From: Thioalkalivibrio sp. ALJ21
GTDB taxonomy: Bacteria; Pseudomonadota; Gammaproteobacteria; Ectothiorhodospirales; Ectothiorhodospiraceae
Reading direction: 5' to 3'
Assembly (NCBI RefSeq): GCF_000378605.1
Contig: NZ_KB905158.1
Coordinates: 225,721 to 289,720, forward strand
DNA length: 64,000 nt
This document shows positions 39,926 through 48,643 of the stretch, in pieces. How positions within the stretch are numbered: position 1 is the stretch's first letter; every line of letters begins with the position of its first letter. The position numbers and the translations under genes were made by a program. The notes under the pieces were generated by a model. That model made no database searches. It had not been told where the DNA came from and saw only the letters and a program-made list of their open reading frames with translations.

Positions 39926-40530
39926 TGGCAGGCATGGGCTCCCACCAATCAACGGTCGCGCAAAAGGACGAGTGGTTGACGCCACCCAAGATTCTTCACG
40001 CACTGGGGCCATTTGATCTGGACCCCTGCGCCCCGGTGAATCGCCCCTGGCCCACGGCCAATGAGCACCTCACCGTGCTCGACAACGGGTTGACCCAACC
40101 GTGGCGTGGGCGTGTGTGGCTGAACCCCCCGTACGGCGACCAGACCGGGCACTGGCTGGAACGCCTGGTACGCCACGGGGACGGCGTGGCCCTGATCTTT
40201 GCGCGCACCGAGACGGCGATGTTCTTCGAACATGTCTGGGCGCGGGCCGATGCACTACTGTTTCTTCGCTCCCGGCTGCATTTCCATCACGTTTCCGGAG
40301 AGCGATCTGAGCACAACTCAGGGGCGCCCTCGGTGCTAATCGCCTATGGCGAAATTAACGTGCGATCGTTGAAAACCTGCGGCCTTAAAGGGCACCTCGT
40401 GCCCCTGAACGGTGAGCGCTCGTATTCCGAGTCACGCGCGCCAATCCGCGCCCCCGAGCTCAGCGATCTCCCTCTTTTCCGCGCAGCGACTCCAGTTCAG
40501 CGCGCCCCAAATTCGGAGGACGAATTGTGA
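39925..40530 (+). CDS. Phage-type DNA N6-adenine methyltransferase (Dam-like, PF05869 type)
   Basis: A 201-residue protein with the phage Dam signature: DEWLTPPKILHALGPFDLDPCAP, then WRGRVWLNPPYG (motif IV, NPPY), and a SAM-binding region in VALIFARTETAMFF. It methylates adenines in DNA, often to protect phage or plasmid DNA from restriction. It is embedded in a coupled operon of small proteins under promoter D. Length and motifs are intact. Confidence 0.85.
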   Translation: MAGMGSHQSTVAQKDEWLTPPKILHALGPFDLDPCAPVNRPWPTANEHLTVLDNGLTQPWRGRVWLNPPYGDQTGHWLERLVRHGDGVALIFARTETAMFFEHVWARADALLFLRSRLHFHHVSGERSEHNSGAPSVLIAYGEINVRSLKTCGLKGHLVPLNGERSYSESRAPIRAPELSDLPLFRAATPVQRAPNSEDEL

Positions 40531-40880
40531 GTAACGAAAAGCCTACTGCGGCTGATATTTCGGCTTACCGGGAAGAACACGGGGTCGGTTTGATGGAGGC
40601 GAAACGCATCCTGTGCGGTGAGCCCACCAGCCTGGACGAAGCCAATGCGTTGATCGGCGCAATGCGTTCAGCCCTGGAGGAGTACGAGGCCTGTTTTATG
40701 CTCGAGGCATCCGGTGAGGCTGCCGACTGGGACAGCGCCCGCTCACGAGGCCGGCGCGCACTGAACGCCGGTCCCGGTGGGGTTGGTCCCGCCCAAGCAC
40801 GCACTGAGTCAACGGCCACGATGGCGGGCCAAAGCGCAGACCAGGAAACCCAAACCCAGAAGAGAGGCCCCACTCCATGA
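40527..40880 (+). CDS. Unknown 117-residue protein
   Basis: Starts at a GTG overlapping the methyltransferase stop (GTGA) and ends in an ATGA overlap with the next gene. N-terminus AADISAYREEHGVGLMEAKRIL resembles a short helical motif found in phage proteins near DNA metabolism genes. No function can be assigned. Confidence 0.55.
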   Translation: MSNEKPTAADISAYREEHGVGLMEAKRILCGEPTSLDEANALIGAMRSALEEYEACFMLEASGEAADWDSARSRGRRALNAGPGGVGPAQARTESTATMAGQSADQETQTQKRGPTP

Positions 40881-41449
40881 GCGAAAGCCAGCACGGCACC
40901 CAGAGCCTACCGTCCCACATTAGGCCGCTGGTGGAGTCATTGATCGCGCACGCCCGAGAGATCTCGGAATCCGGCAAGGAGCTGATGACGATCGCCGTCG
41001 TCGGGAGGCTGGACCCGAATGAGGTTCGGCTTCTTTCGGTCGACCAAAGCGACCCTGATCGCCGTGACCGATCCCTGGCTGAAATCCGAGCGACCGCGGC
41101 GACACTTGATGCGGATTTCGTCCTCCTGATCTCCGAAAGCTGGACCCTGGAGGGTAAGCACGCGGAGCGCGCCCAGGAAATCATCGAGGAGTACGGATCC
41201 ATCGGGAACTCCCCGTACAAGAAGGAGGTGGCCACATTCTCCCTGGAAACCCACGATGGCAACTGGTTGGGCGTCGCACCACTGGTTCCAAAGGGGTACT
41301 CCAAGCGGAAGAAGACCTTCCGTGACCCAAAATTCACGTACGCGCCCCCGGCCAAGGGAGGGAAAACCGAGCTTGTGGGCGCCCTCACGGGTCTGCTGCC
41401 GCCACGCAACCCCTCGGCCGACGGCCCTGATGGCCCGAAGGTTCACTAG
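40877..41449 (+). CDS. Unknown 190-residue protein
   Basis: An alpha/beta soluble protein (ELMTIAVVGRLDPNEVRLLSV..., ATLDADFVLLISESW). The pattern of two such strands with an acidic loop is reminiscent of small nucleotide-binding folds, but no motif is diagnostic. Coupled to the preceding gene by ATGA. Confidence 0.55.
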   Translation: MSESQHGTQSLPSHIRPLVESLIAHAREISESGKELMTIAVVGRLDPNEVRLLSVDQSDPDRRDRSLAEIRATAATLDADFVLLISESWTLEGKHAERAQEIIEEYGSIGNSPYKKEVATFSLETHDGNWLGVAPLVPKGYSKRKKTFRDPKFTYAPPAKGGKTELVGALTGLLPPRNPSADGPDGPKVH

Positions 41450-41466
41450 ACAAGAGGGCGCAGCGT

Positions 41467-42114
41467 TTGGACCTGAGGAGCAAGAGCACCCCGTTTTTGG
41501 GGGTCACCAAGAGTGAGCGCGGCTATTCGGTCGCAGGCTGGGACTCGCCCGCACAAAAAATGATCACTCACTGGATCAAGGGGGACGGTCCCGACCTTCT
41601 TCGCGAGGCACTGCGGATGCGTAATCGGATCTACGGCATGCACGCGTTCCGCTCGAAGGCGATGATCATTGAACAACCGGAGATGGATGATGCGTATGCG
41701 CGCACGAACACCGGATACGCCAGAATCTCGGAAATCGAGCACCGTGGCCGCCTGCTATTTCGCGTGAAGCACCTGGATGTAGGGACCGGACGACGCATGG
41801 CCGCAGCGTTTTCGTACGAGACCCAAAAACGGCCGATCTCTCGCGAGGCCGCTCTTCGTGAAGCGCTGGCATTTCGCCAGGCCAATGCCGACCGGATTGC
41901 ACCGATCATTCGCGAGTACAACGCACGCACCCAGGAACGGTTCGAAGCCCTGGCCGAGCTGGAGGCCATTGACCTGCATCCTCGCCTACACACCCTTAAG
42001 GGGTTCGATATCGAACGCTGGATGTCAGCTCGTGAAGCCGTCGAGGCGCTGGGGGCAGGGGAGCCCGCGAATCCCGCAATGGATCGCCCGCATCGCCGAA
42101 TGCGCCCCCGGTAG
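41467..42114 (+). CDS. Unknown basic 215-residue protein
   Basis: Last gene of the operon under promoter D. It appears to start at a TTG with AGAGGG upstream; an internal ATG (MITHWIKGD) would shorten it by 31 residues. Basic C-terminus (DRPHRRMRPR). No family recognised. Confidence 0.55.
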   Translation: MDLRSKSTPFLGVTKSERGYSVAGWDSPAQKMITHWIKGDGPDLLREALRMRNRIYGMHAFRSKAMIIEQPEMDDAYARTNTGYARISEIEHRGRLLFRVKHLDVGTGRRMAAAFSYETQKRPISREAALREALAFRQANADRIAPIIREYNARTQERFEALAELEAIDLHPRLHTLKGFDIERWMSAREAVEALGAGEPANPAMDRPHRRMRPR

Positions 42115-42136
42115 CGCAGCCCCGCTAGATGGCTTA

Positions 42137-42165
42137 TTGATTTCGTATTACCTTTGTCCTACACT
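42137..42165 (+). promoter_or_regulatory. Shared-architecture promoter E
   Basis: TTGATT (42137-42142), T, CGTATTACC (42144-42152, last base differs), TACACT (42160-42165); spacer 17. Confidence 0.65.
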
Positions 42166-42222
42166 GATCCTGTCAGTTGCAGGAAGCAGCCACAACAAGG
42201 AAGACAGCGAGGATCATTGAAG

Positions 42223-42501
42223 ATGAATACGGAAAGGGACCGCAGCGGAGCGAATCGAGCCATCCTGAAGTTTACGGTGGGCTATGTGCTCATGACGCCT
42301 TTACTCGCGGTCGTCCTTGTGTGGTGGTCTGGCCTCCCCCCGGAAGTGAATGCCCTCGCGTTGGCCTTTACCAGCCACCTGTTCACGATGTTGATCGGGG
42401 TCTCAGGTCTCCTCTTTGGTGTCGTGCTGATGGCCGGGGCTATCCGTGACTTTGGCCGCTGGATGCAAGGGACACTGCCGCCGAGCCCGCCTGGAGGCTG
42501 A
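42223..42501 (+). CDS. Small two-helix membrane protein
   Basis: A 92-residue protein with two transmembrane helices (YVLMTPLLAVVLVWWSGL and LFTMLIGVSGLLFGVVLMAGA) and a cytoplasmic tail. GAGG precedes the ATG. First gene after promoter E, followed after one base by the next gene. Confidence 0.6.
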   Translation: MNTERDRSGANRAILKFTVGYVLMTPLLAVVLVWWSGLPPEVNALALAFTSHLFTMLIGVSGLLFGVVLMAGAIRDFGRWMQGTLPPSPPGG

Positions 42502-42502
42502 T

Positions 42503-42706
42503 ATGGAGCTGAATGAGGTCCTTCATAGTCTGTGCGCCCATGATCCGCGCCACCCGATGTTCTATGAGCTCCACGGGGAGCTGGATCCGGATCAAACCCC
42601 TGCGGCGCGGAGTGATTGCAGTTGTGACAACTGTTTTTATGGGCGTGACCGCCTTGCTCTGGAGATCCTCCGGCTGCGCGCTGAATCCGGAAACGGAGCG
42701 GGGTGA
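42503..42706 (+). CDS. Small protein with CxCDNCFYGRD motif
   Basis: A 67-residue protein ending SDCSCDNCFYGRDRLALEILRLRAES, a short Cys-containing motif that recurs in plasmid and phage hypothetical proteins and probably binds a metal. GGAGG lies five to six bases before the ATG. In operon with the membrane protein. Confidence 0.6.
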   Translation: MELNEVLHSLCAHDPRHPMFYELHGELDPDQTPAARSDCSCDNCFYGRDRLALEILRLRAESGNGAG

Positions 42707-42730
42707 CAAGGAGGGCGGGGGCTAGTCTCG

Positions 42731-43198
42731 TCAGTCCTCTTCCTCGTCGCGCCATTCTGGATGGCTTGATTCCACCAGCTGCGACCAGGTATCCGGAGGA
42801 TTGCCTCGGTCGAGCATCTTCTTGAACTGGGCATAGGGGTCGGACTTGCTCCCTGCGGAGCGAAGGGTCTGCTCATCGTTGACCCAGGCAAATACGATGG
42901 TCTTCGACTTGGAGTCGTAGCGGAAGAACAGACGGAATCGCCGGCCGATCTTGGCACGGCGCCAATGGCGATAGGCGGACCCCAATGTGCCCCCCTGGCG
43001 ATACTCGTCCCGGCCGGGGTCACTCGGGATGACCTCGATGATCAGGCGGCTGATCGCCCGGTACAATTTGACGTTGGCGTTGCGCTCAAAGCCTTTCGGG
43101 TCGTTACGCTGGGCGCGCTCGGCCGCTTCGCGCAGGGTCTTGAGCTGCCCCGCGATACAGTCGTGGAACAGCAGCACCCACCCATGGCTACAGGTCAA
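42731..43198 (-). CDS. yhaV: YhaV-family toxin (RelE-like ribonuclease)
   Basis: A 155-residue protein matching YhaV: HGWVLLFHDCIAGQLKTL, YRAISRLIIEVIPSDPGRDEYRQGGTLG, RRAKIGRRFRLFFRY and FAWVNDEQTLRSAGSKSDPYAQFKKML. YhaV cleaves mRNA in association with the ribosome. It is coupled by a four-base overlap to the PrlF antitoxin gene upstream. Confidence 0.9.
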   Translation of the reverse strand: MTCSHGWVLLFHDCIAGQLKTLREAAERAQRNDPKGFERNANVKLYRAISRLIIEVIPSDPGRDEYRQGGTLGSAYRHWRRAKIGRRFRLFFRYDSKSKTIVFAWVNDEQTLRSAGSKSDPYAQFKKMLDRGNPPDTWSQLVESSHPEWRDEEED

Positions 43199-43512
43199 AG
43201 CGCGACCTCACCCTCGATCTCTTCGTCCTCGGCGCCCCGGTGGCCCGCGTTGGCGAGCATTGCCTCGGCAAGCTCCTCCGGTAGGGGGCCCAGGTTCCGC
43301 CCATTGCGGATATCGGCCTCAATAAGCCCCAGGAAAGCCCCGATGGCCGGATCCTCGTGATCCCCACCAACTCGAGACACGACGACTTCGCCATCACGCA
43401 GGTCGAAGGCGACCTTCCCCTGGGTGGTTACGCCGAGCACCTGCCGGATCGTCTTGGGCAAGGTGATTTGGCCCTTGGAAGTAAGGGTCGCTTCCTCATG
43501 TATGCTGGGCAT
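43195..43512 (-). CDS. prlF: PrlF antitoxin (AbrB-type)
   Basis: A 105-residue protein with an AbrB-like swapped-hairpin DNA-binding domain (EATLTSKGQITLPKTIRQVLGV, GKVAFDLRDGEVVVSRV) and an acidic C-terminus that should bind the toxin. GGAGG is seven bases before the ATG. A palindrome overlapping its promoter fits autoregulation. Confidence 0.9.
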   Translation of the reverse strand: MPSIHEEATLTSKGQITLPKTIRQVLGVTTQGKVAFDLRDGEVVVSRVGGDHEDPAIGAFLGLIEADIRNGRNLGPLPEELAEAMLANAGHRGAEDEEIEGEVAL

Positions 43513-43551
43513 CGCGGGCCTCCCGATCGATTGCAATGACTACAGAAGAAC

Positions 43552-43578
43552 GGTAAGGCGAATTCCTTACCCTGTCAA
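43552..43578 (-). promoter_or_regulatory. prlF-yhaV promoter with palindromic operator
   Basis: On the minus strand TTGACA (43573-43578) is followed by a spacer containing GGTAAGG/CCTTACC, a perfect 7-bp inverted repeat with a six-base centre (43552-43571). The -10 (TACCGT) is weak. Confidence 0.65.
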
Positions 43579-43647
43579 TCCAGATCATGTGCAGCGCGCG
43601 ATTCGCCGTGCTAGGCCCGCCACGATTGAGCATGATGGAGACCCGGA

Positions 43648-44316
43648 ATGTGCGGACGATTCGATCGAACGACTCCCGTGCGCGATGTCGCCCACTCCGT
43701 GTTCCAGCTGAGCCTGGAGGCAACGCCGTTCGACACCCCGAACCGCAACACCACACCGGGCGCCCCCATTCCAGCATTTGCGCACGACGAGTTCAGCTAT
43801 GCGCACCTACGCGGACCGACCTGGGGGTTTCAGCCGCACTGGGCCAAGAACGGCCCGAAGCCGATAAACGCACGCGCTGAGACCGTCGCCACCTCGCCTT
43901 ACTTCCGTCGCGCATTCGCCCAACGCCGCTGCATTATCCCGGCGGATGCTTGGTACGAATGGCAGGAGACCCCCGCGGGAAAGCAGCTCTACCGCATCGC
44001 CGCAACCGACGAGGCGTCCGAAGACACTCTGGACCGGGTTCTGCTGCTGGCGGGCATATGGGAGGCGGCCGAGCCGGGACGCGAGATCGATGATCCGACG
44101 GCCCCAGCCACATGCGCCATCATCACGGAGCCTGCAGCCCCCCATCTGAGTGCGATCCACGACCGGCAACCGCTGGTACTCGACCAATCATGCATCTGGG
44201 CCTGGCTGAGCCGGGCGTATCAGACGCGCGAGGAGGTCAGGGGGATCACCAAGCGTCTCGATCCCGGGCAGCTGGTGGCGACCGCGATTGACCGGATACC
44301 CTCATCTGCCCCCTGA
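43648..44316 (+). CDS. yedK: SRAP-domain protein (YedK/HMCES family)
   Basis: A 222-residue SOS-response-associated peptidase family protein. Cys2 at the mature N-terminus (MCGRF) forms the thiazolidine link to abasic sites in single-stranded DNA. NARAETVATSPYFRRAF, PADAWYEW and IHDRQPLVL carry the other active-site residues. It protects replication forks; here it may help this replicon's own synthesis. It is divergent from prlF. Confidence 0.9.
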   Translation: MCGRFDRTTPVRDVAHSVFQLSLEATPFDTPNRNTTPGAPIPAFAHDEFSYAHLRGPTWGFQPHWAKNGPKPINARAETVATSPYFRRAFAQRRCIIPADAWYEWQETPAGKQLYRIAATDEASEDTLDRVLLLAGIWEAAEPGREIDDPTAPATCAIITEPAAPHLSAIHDRQPLVLDQSCIWAWLSRAYQTREEVRGITKRLDPGQLVATAIDRIPSSAP

Positions 44317-44358
44317 GGCAGGGCCTCGATCCTCGGCCGGCTTCAGCAACAGGTCCCG

Positions 44359-44532
44359 TCAGGCCCCCAGCCACTCGTCAAAGGTCATGGGTTCCACCCC
44401 CATCTCTTCAACGGACGAACGATAGATCTCGTATTCGTCGTCGAGCGATCCGCGCATCCGTGTGTTCGTCTCCGGAAGACTTCCGCCGACAATCTCATCA
44501 TGTGCTTCATGGGGCCGATTTTCTTCGCTCAT
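44359..44532 (-). CDS. Small acidic 57-residue protein
   Basis: An acidic protein (SEENRPHEAHDEIVGG... VEPMTFDEWLGA). The ending resembles the short xxFDEWL tails of plasmid hypothetical proteins. AAGG lies before the ATG. Between the SRAP gene and the next promoter, on the opposite strand. Low complexity keeps confidence moderate. Confidence 0.45.
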   Translation of the reverse strand: MSEENRPHEAHDEIVGGSLPETNTRMRGSLDDEYEIYRSSVEEMGVEPMTFDEWLGA

Positions 44533-44592
44533 GTCACGCCTTTCTTGTGTGCTTTTCAGCACTCTACCAGCCCATATTAAGTCGATCTAGTA

Positions 44593-44621
44593 TTGATTAC
44601 GTATTGCGTTTATGGAATAAT
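44593..44621 (+). promoter_or_regulatory. Shared-architecture promoter F
   Basis: TTGATT (44593-44598), A, CGTATTGCG (44600-44608), AATAAT (44616-44621); spacer 17. Confidence 0.7.
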
Positions 44622-44653
44622 ACACGTAGTCGAATCACACAGAGATCAAAGCC

Positions 44654-45274
44654 ATGCCAGAGACCCCTCGTACGTTTTATCGCAAGCACATCGAAGCGAC
44701 CTTTTACTCCGAATCCCCCGCGGGCCTGGGCCTGAGCCTGGCTGAGCTCTCGCGTGAGGCCATGACCGGGGATCTGGTGGCGCATGTCCGCCATGACGGC
44801 GACATCGAAACGATCTCCGCCCTCGAAGCCGCGGCGGGTCTCGAGCGGTCGGGTTCCGAGCCGACTTTTTTCGGGGAGGATATGCCCAAGCCTGCCGACA
44901 TCAAGGATTCCGAAACCATCAGGGCTCTGGCGGAAGCCGTTGCCGATACCGATATCGGCACCGAGGCCTTCACGGAGACCCTGGCAAACCTGCAGGCCGC
45001 GATTGGCGTGGTCTCCGGTGATGCGGCCGGCCACTTCTTTTCCGGCCTCGATACCCGATGGGGCCCCATGACCCGCGACCACCGATTCGAAACCGTGCGC
45101 CAGTACGTCGCCTTCGAGGTAGCGCTCGCCGAGGAGTCTGTCACCGCCGAAACGGCCGGCTTCCTCGATGAGGCCCCGGACTTTCCGGTCGCGCATTGGC
45201 GGCGATCCGTGAGTGATGGCGAGACCCGTCTGGGGTATTGGGATTGGGTGCGCGATGAGCGCGCGTGCGCATAG
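44654..45274 (+). CDS. Plasmid-type protein with YWDWV motif
   Basis: A 206-residue acidic protein. The C-terminus (APDFPVAHWRRSVSDGETRLGYWDWV) matches the 126-residue protein at 36842-37222. The N-terminal 170 residues are helical and without known motif. Promoter F lies 33 bases upstream. The repeated use of this motif is typical of plasmids and ICEs. Confidence 0.65.
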   Translation: MPETPRTFYRKHIEATFYSESPAGLGLSLAELSREAMTGDLVAHVRHDGDIETISALEAAAGLERSGSEPTFFGEDMPKPADIKDSETIRALAEAVADTDIGTEAFTETLANLQAAIGVVSGDAAGHFFSGLDTRWGPMTRDHRFETVRQYVAFEVALAEESVTAETAGFLDEAPDFPVAHWRRSVSDGETRLGYWDWVRDERACA

Positions 45275-45360
45275 GGTTCCCGACGGCAACCCAGATTCCA
45301 GAACAATCGCTTGTGATACTTTTTTCAGGCGCCGCTCGCGAGCGCTACAGGAGCAAGACC

Positions 45361-45714
45361 GTGACCGACAACAGCAACAACGACCCCGAGTGGGACTCCC
45401 CGCCATCTGGTTTCGTGGGCGTGGCGTATCGGGTGGTTCGGCGAAAAGAAGGCAAGGCCGTATTCAGCTCGCGCTTCAGCGTGAGCCCGAAACCTCGGTC
45501 TTCTGCTGAACAGGCGAAATCGGACTGCCTTCGTTACTTTCGCTCCCAGGAGGGCCCCGCCGCCGATGGCCTGCAGTTCGAGATCGTCCATCTGCAAGCG
45601 ACAGACAGTTTGTTCAATGGCGTCACCTACTATATGGGTTCGCCTTCGCCGAACGGCGGTCGAATGAGCTGGGGCCGGTGTGTCCTGGATCAGCGCTCGC
45701 CCCCGGCGCCCTGA
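45361..45714 (+). CDS. Unknown 117-residue protein
   Basis: Begins at a GTG with AGGAG eight bases upstream. Beta-rich small protein (GVAYRVVRRKEGKAVFSSRFSV). Probably in the same transcript as the preceding gene. No family recognised. Confidence 0.55.
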   Translation: MTDNSNNDPEWDSPPSGFVGVAYRVVRRKEGKAVFSSRFSVSPKPRSSAEQAKSDCLRYFRSQEGPAADGLQFEIVHLQATDSLFNGVTYYMGSPSPNGGRMSWGRCVLDQRSPPAP

Positions 45715-45733
45715 AACCGAGAGATATCCGGTG

Positions 45734-45799
45734 ATGCCGGCAAGGCAACGGGTTTTCGAGGGCGCCAGAAAGGTGTTCGACGCCGGGCTCGACGCTTGA
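45734..45799 (+). CDS. Possible 21-residue upstream peptide
   Basis: A short ORF (MPARQRVFEGARKVFDAGLDA) whose stop TGA overlaps the TTG start of the DUF192 gene. It could couple translation of that gene. Evidence is only the overlap. Confidence 0.25.
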   Translation: MPARQRVFEGARKVFDAGLDA

Positions 45800-46308
45800 T
45801 CGCCCAGCTGCTGTCCCGCCTTCTCCGCGGCATTGCGCGAGCGGTCTCCGGTGTCGCGATCTGGCTGGTTTCGGTCGTGCTCGGCCTCGCGCTCGCGGCC
45901 GCTGTTGTGTACGACCTCAGCGGGGGATGGCGGGGTGCTCCAGAAGACCTGGCGGTGCGCTCGCTAGAGGTAGGGGGCGTCATCCTCGAGGTGGAAATCG
46001 CGCAAGACGAACGGGCCCGGCGCGCTGGCCTCATGTTTCGTGAGCATCTCCCGGCGAATCACGGGATGTTGTTCATCTGGGATGAGTCGGATTGGCGCTC
46101 AATGTGGATGCGCAACACCTATATTCCGCTCGATGTCGCCTTCATTGATGACAACGGGGTCATCGTCAATATCGAGACGATGGAGCCCGAGACGCGGCGG
46201 CAGCACCGATCGGTCGAGCCGGTCCCTTATGCCCTCGAGGCCAATGCGGGATGGTTCTCGGCGCAGGGCGTCGAGGCTGGGGATCGTGTACCTGCGCTCT
46301 CACGATAG
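45796..46308 (+). CDS. DUF192-family protein with N-terminal membrane anchor
   Basis: A 170-residue protein. One transmembrane helix (AIWLVSVVLGLALAAAVVY) is followed by a DUF192 domain: ARRAGLMFREHLPANHGMLFIW, WMRNTYIPLDVAFID and IVNIETMEP, the usual three blocks. DUF192 domains are periplasmic or extracytoplasmic and of unknown function. It starts at a TTG overlapping a 21-codon ORF (TTGA). Confidence 0.75.
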   Translation: MIAQLLSRLLRGIARAVSGVAIWLVSVVLGLALAAAVVYDLSGGWRGAPEDLAVRSLEVGGVILEVEIAQDERARRAGLMFREHLPANHGMLFIWDESDWRSMWMRNTYIPLDVAFIDDNGVIVNIETMEPETRRQHRSVEPVPYALEANAGWFSAQGVEAGDRVPALSR

Positions 46309-46317
46309 CCCGATTTT

Positions 46318-47307
46318 TTGCCCCGCCCAGAGCGCTCCCACTACGAGACGACCAAGGCTGTAGTTGTGGATCCAGATACCCCATACCTTGCGGCAATTGA
46401 TCATGTCCTCGATGGGGGCGTGATCCATGTCCGCGCCGAGCGGAGGCTCGGGGGCAGCTTCTGCGCGCACGACATGGGCCTCGTGACCGGCAGCGGCGAA
46501 ACGCAGGCGGCCGACCGCATCCCACTCGGCAAGCCAGGCGATCGCGGCTTGGGGCGGATGCTCGTGGACTTTTGCATGAGCGAGGTTAACTGGGCCCCCG
46601 CGAAGGGAAAGATCAGCGGTCATCTCGTGGGTCCGCACTCGATCTGGATTGGGAGGGAGCCCGCGGAGCAGGGGGGCGAATGGTTCCTGGAGATGGCCGG
46701 CTGTGTCGAACAGGACCACGACTCTCCGCGCGCTGTGTCGATCGGGGGCCTCTACGATCCATCCCTCCTGGAGGTCTTTCCCAGGGCGTTCCTGGCAGAC
46801 CTGCAGGCGGCAATGGATGAGGAAATCGATCGCGCACACAAAGAAGGGAGGGCGATCGCCTTTATCCGCTTCGATATGGACGGGGCTTTCTTCATGAATC
46901 CGGAGGCGGGCCTAGGTGGAGCGCTGCGTCCTGCCCGGATGTGCTGGGATGGGAAGTGCTGCGACCTCACGGAGTTTCTGGCGGATTGGCTGAGAACCAG
47001 GATCAACCCCGATAGCCGCATTGCCGAGGCCGTTCGGGCAAACGTCTCGTTTCATACGCAGGACAGAGACCTCCCTGGCCGCGATCATCCTCAGGTCGAA
47101 ATCACCGTACGGACGCCGTCCGTCTTCCGGGATGACAACATCGGCGCCCGGTGTACGCGCTTCGACATCCTCGGGCTCGAGCAGCGAGGCGAGGCGGTAC
47201 CGCCTTTTCTTGTGCGGGCTGATCTGCGTGCGCGCCAACGTGTCCTTGAAGAGACAGCGGCCCGATCCTCTGCCTCAGCCCCGCTCCGCAAACGGGCGCG
47301 AATGTAG
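46318..47307 (+). CDS. Unknown 329-residue protein
   Basis: A soluble protein ending in a basic tail (PLRKRARM). The start is uncertain: TTG at 46318 gives the listed length, and a GTG at 46366 is possible. No ATG is available before residue 60. WDGKCCDLTEFL contains a vicinal Cys pair. No family recognised. Confidence 0.6.
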   Translation: MPRPERSHYETTKAVVVDPDTPYLAAIDHVLDGGVIHVRAERRLGGSFCAHDMGLVTGSGETQAADRIPLGKPGDRGLGRMLVDFCMSEVNWAPAKGKISGHLVGPHSIWIGREPAEQGGEWFLEMAGCVEQDHDSPRAVSIGGLYDPSLLEVFPRAFLADLQAAMDEEIDRAHKEGRAIAFIRFDMDGAFFMNPEAGLGGALRPARMCWDGKCCDLTEFLADWLRTRINPDSRIAEAVRANVSFHTQDRDLPGRDHPQVEITVRTPSVFRDDNIGARCTRFDILGLEQRGEAVPPFLVRADLRARQRVLEETAARSSASAPLRKRARM

Positions 47308-47433
47308 GGCATGTCGCGCGTTACCGGAACCGTCCGAATTCGCTAAAATATATCGTTCCTGCATAGAACATTTGTCAGCTCGAGACCTCGCGCTGCAGCA
47401 ACACACACGGACGAACACGAAAGGGAAGTCCTC

Positions 47434-48471
47434 ATGAAGCTACGCACTCTATCGATCAGCACCGCAATTGCCACTGGCGCCCTGTTCCTTTCTGGTTGCG
47501 CCTCCAGCCCAAGCCCGAGCCTTGAGGATCGCCAGTCAGCTGCAGAAGAGGCCGGCTTCCGCATCATCGACACTCACCACTTCAGGACCACCCGGTGCGA
47601 GGCAATCATGGAGGACGGGGATAGCATCATTGTCTCGAGGAGCGAGGTTCATCCCGTCGGCTCCCAGCGAAGGGATCGCGTGGAAAGGGTCCGAAAGACG
47701 TATGAATTCACGGTCTACCACATCGAAAGCCGGCTCTACACCAGTGGGCGACTCAACCAAACCGAACACCGAGGCCGCCAACCCTGGCCCCCGGAATCCG
47801 AGCACACCGCCTGCCTGGATGCGCCCTTTACCAACGAGGTGAGTGGGTCGCGGCTCACCGTCAATACCCTGTTCCTGGATGAGCCCGCAGAAATCCTGGC
47901 AAATGTCAGCGAAGCCCCCGAAGCCGCCGCTGATGCCGCAAGGAGGCTGAGTTTTGGGCGGGCGTCTCATCCCGTCTTCTGGGGCAGGACGGCGCGAGGA
48001 TCCGAGAACACCGCGGGGGTGGCCGTTGGGCGCCACCCCAACCATCAAAGCATCCATGTCCGCTCGGCCACCGACGTTCCGGACGCACTCCAGCATCTAT
48101 CGGGCGATGCAACGTTCCAGAGGCGCATGGCGCGAGCGATCGAGGAGCAAGAGAACCGGGTCAGCGCAGTCGAGACAGCGCGCGCCGACCAGCAGCGCCG
48201 GATCAACCAGGATCGCCAGACCTGGAATCGCCGATCTCAGTTCGACTTGAGCCGGGGCGACACCATCTGCACGTATGACTCGAATTTCTTCGGTAACGTA
48301 GAGAGCATTGAGGGCGATCGCGTTCAAATGTACGTCGTTGGCCGGGCCGCATCGTCCCGTGATGGCTTCTTCTTCCGCGGGGGCGTGGGGCGCTTCCAGC
48401 ATGTTGAGGTCAACGCCCCGCGCTGGTTCGACCGCGATCAGGTTGCGCCCTGCCGCGCCAATCCCGACTAA
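47434..48471 (+). CDS. Lipoprotein of unknown function
   Basis: A 345-residue protein with a lipoprotein signal peptide (lipobox LSGC, Cys at about residue 22), placing it in the outer membrane or periplasm. The centre has a helical, Gln/Arg-rich region (RAIEEQENRVSAVETARADQQRRINQD) and the C-terminus is beta-rich. A strong terminator follows. The AT-rich stretch at 47342-47355 may hold its promoter. Confidence 0.7.
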   Translation: MKLRTLSISTAIATGALFLSGCASSPSPSLEDRQSAAEEAGFRIIDTHHFRTTRCEAIMEDGDSIIVSRSEVHPVGSQRRDRVERVRKTYEFTVYHIESRLYTSGRLNQTEHRGRQPWPPESEHTACLDAPFTNEVSGSRLTVNTLFLDEPAEILANVSEAPEAAADAARRLSFGRASHPVFWGRTARGSENTAGVAVGRHPNHQSIHVRSATDVPDALQHLSGDATFQRRMARAIEEQENRVSAVETARADQQRRINQDRQTWNRRSQFDLSRGDTICTYDSNFFGNVESIEGDRVQMYVVGRAASSRDGFFFRGGVGRFQHVEVNAPRWFDRDQVAPCRANPD

Positions 48472-48536
48472 CCCATTCGATCCAGCTCCGGTCGAAACGC
48501 CCCGCTGAAGAGAAGGGCCCCAGACCGGACAACACC

Positions 48537-48571
48537 TCAACCCCGGAGCCCTGTGGTTCTGGGGTTTTTTG
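48537..48571 (+). terminator. Rho-independent terminator of the lipoprotein gene
   Basis: AACCCC pairs with GGGGTT across a 16-20 base loop region (with inner GAG/TTC pairing) and is followed by six Ts. Confidence 0.7.
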
Positions 48572-48583
48572 TTGTATGTTGTA

Positions 48584-48613
48584 TTGTTTTCGTATTACGT
48601 TTCGCTATACAAT
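48584..48613 (+). promoter_or_regulatory. Shared-architecture promoter G
   Basis: TTGTTT (48584-48589), T, CGTATTACG (48591-48599), TATACA or TACAAT (48606-48613; spacer 16 or 18). Confidence 0.7.
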
Positions 48614-48643
48614 ATCGGTATCACTTAAGACTCGAGGCAACCC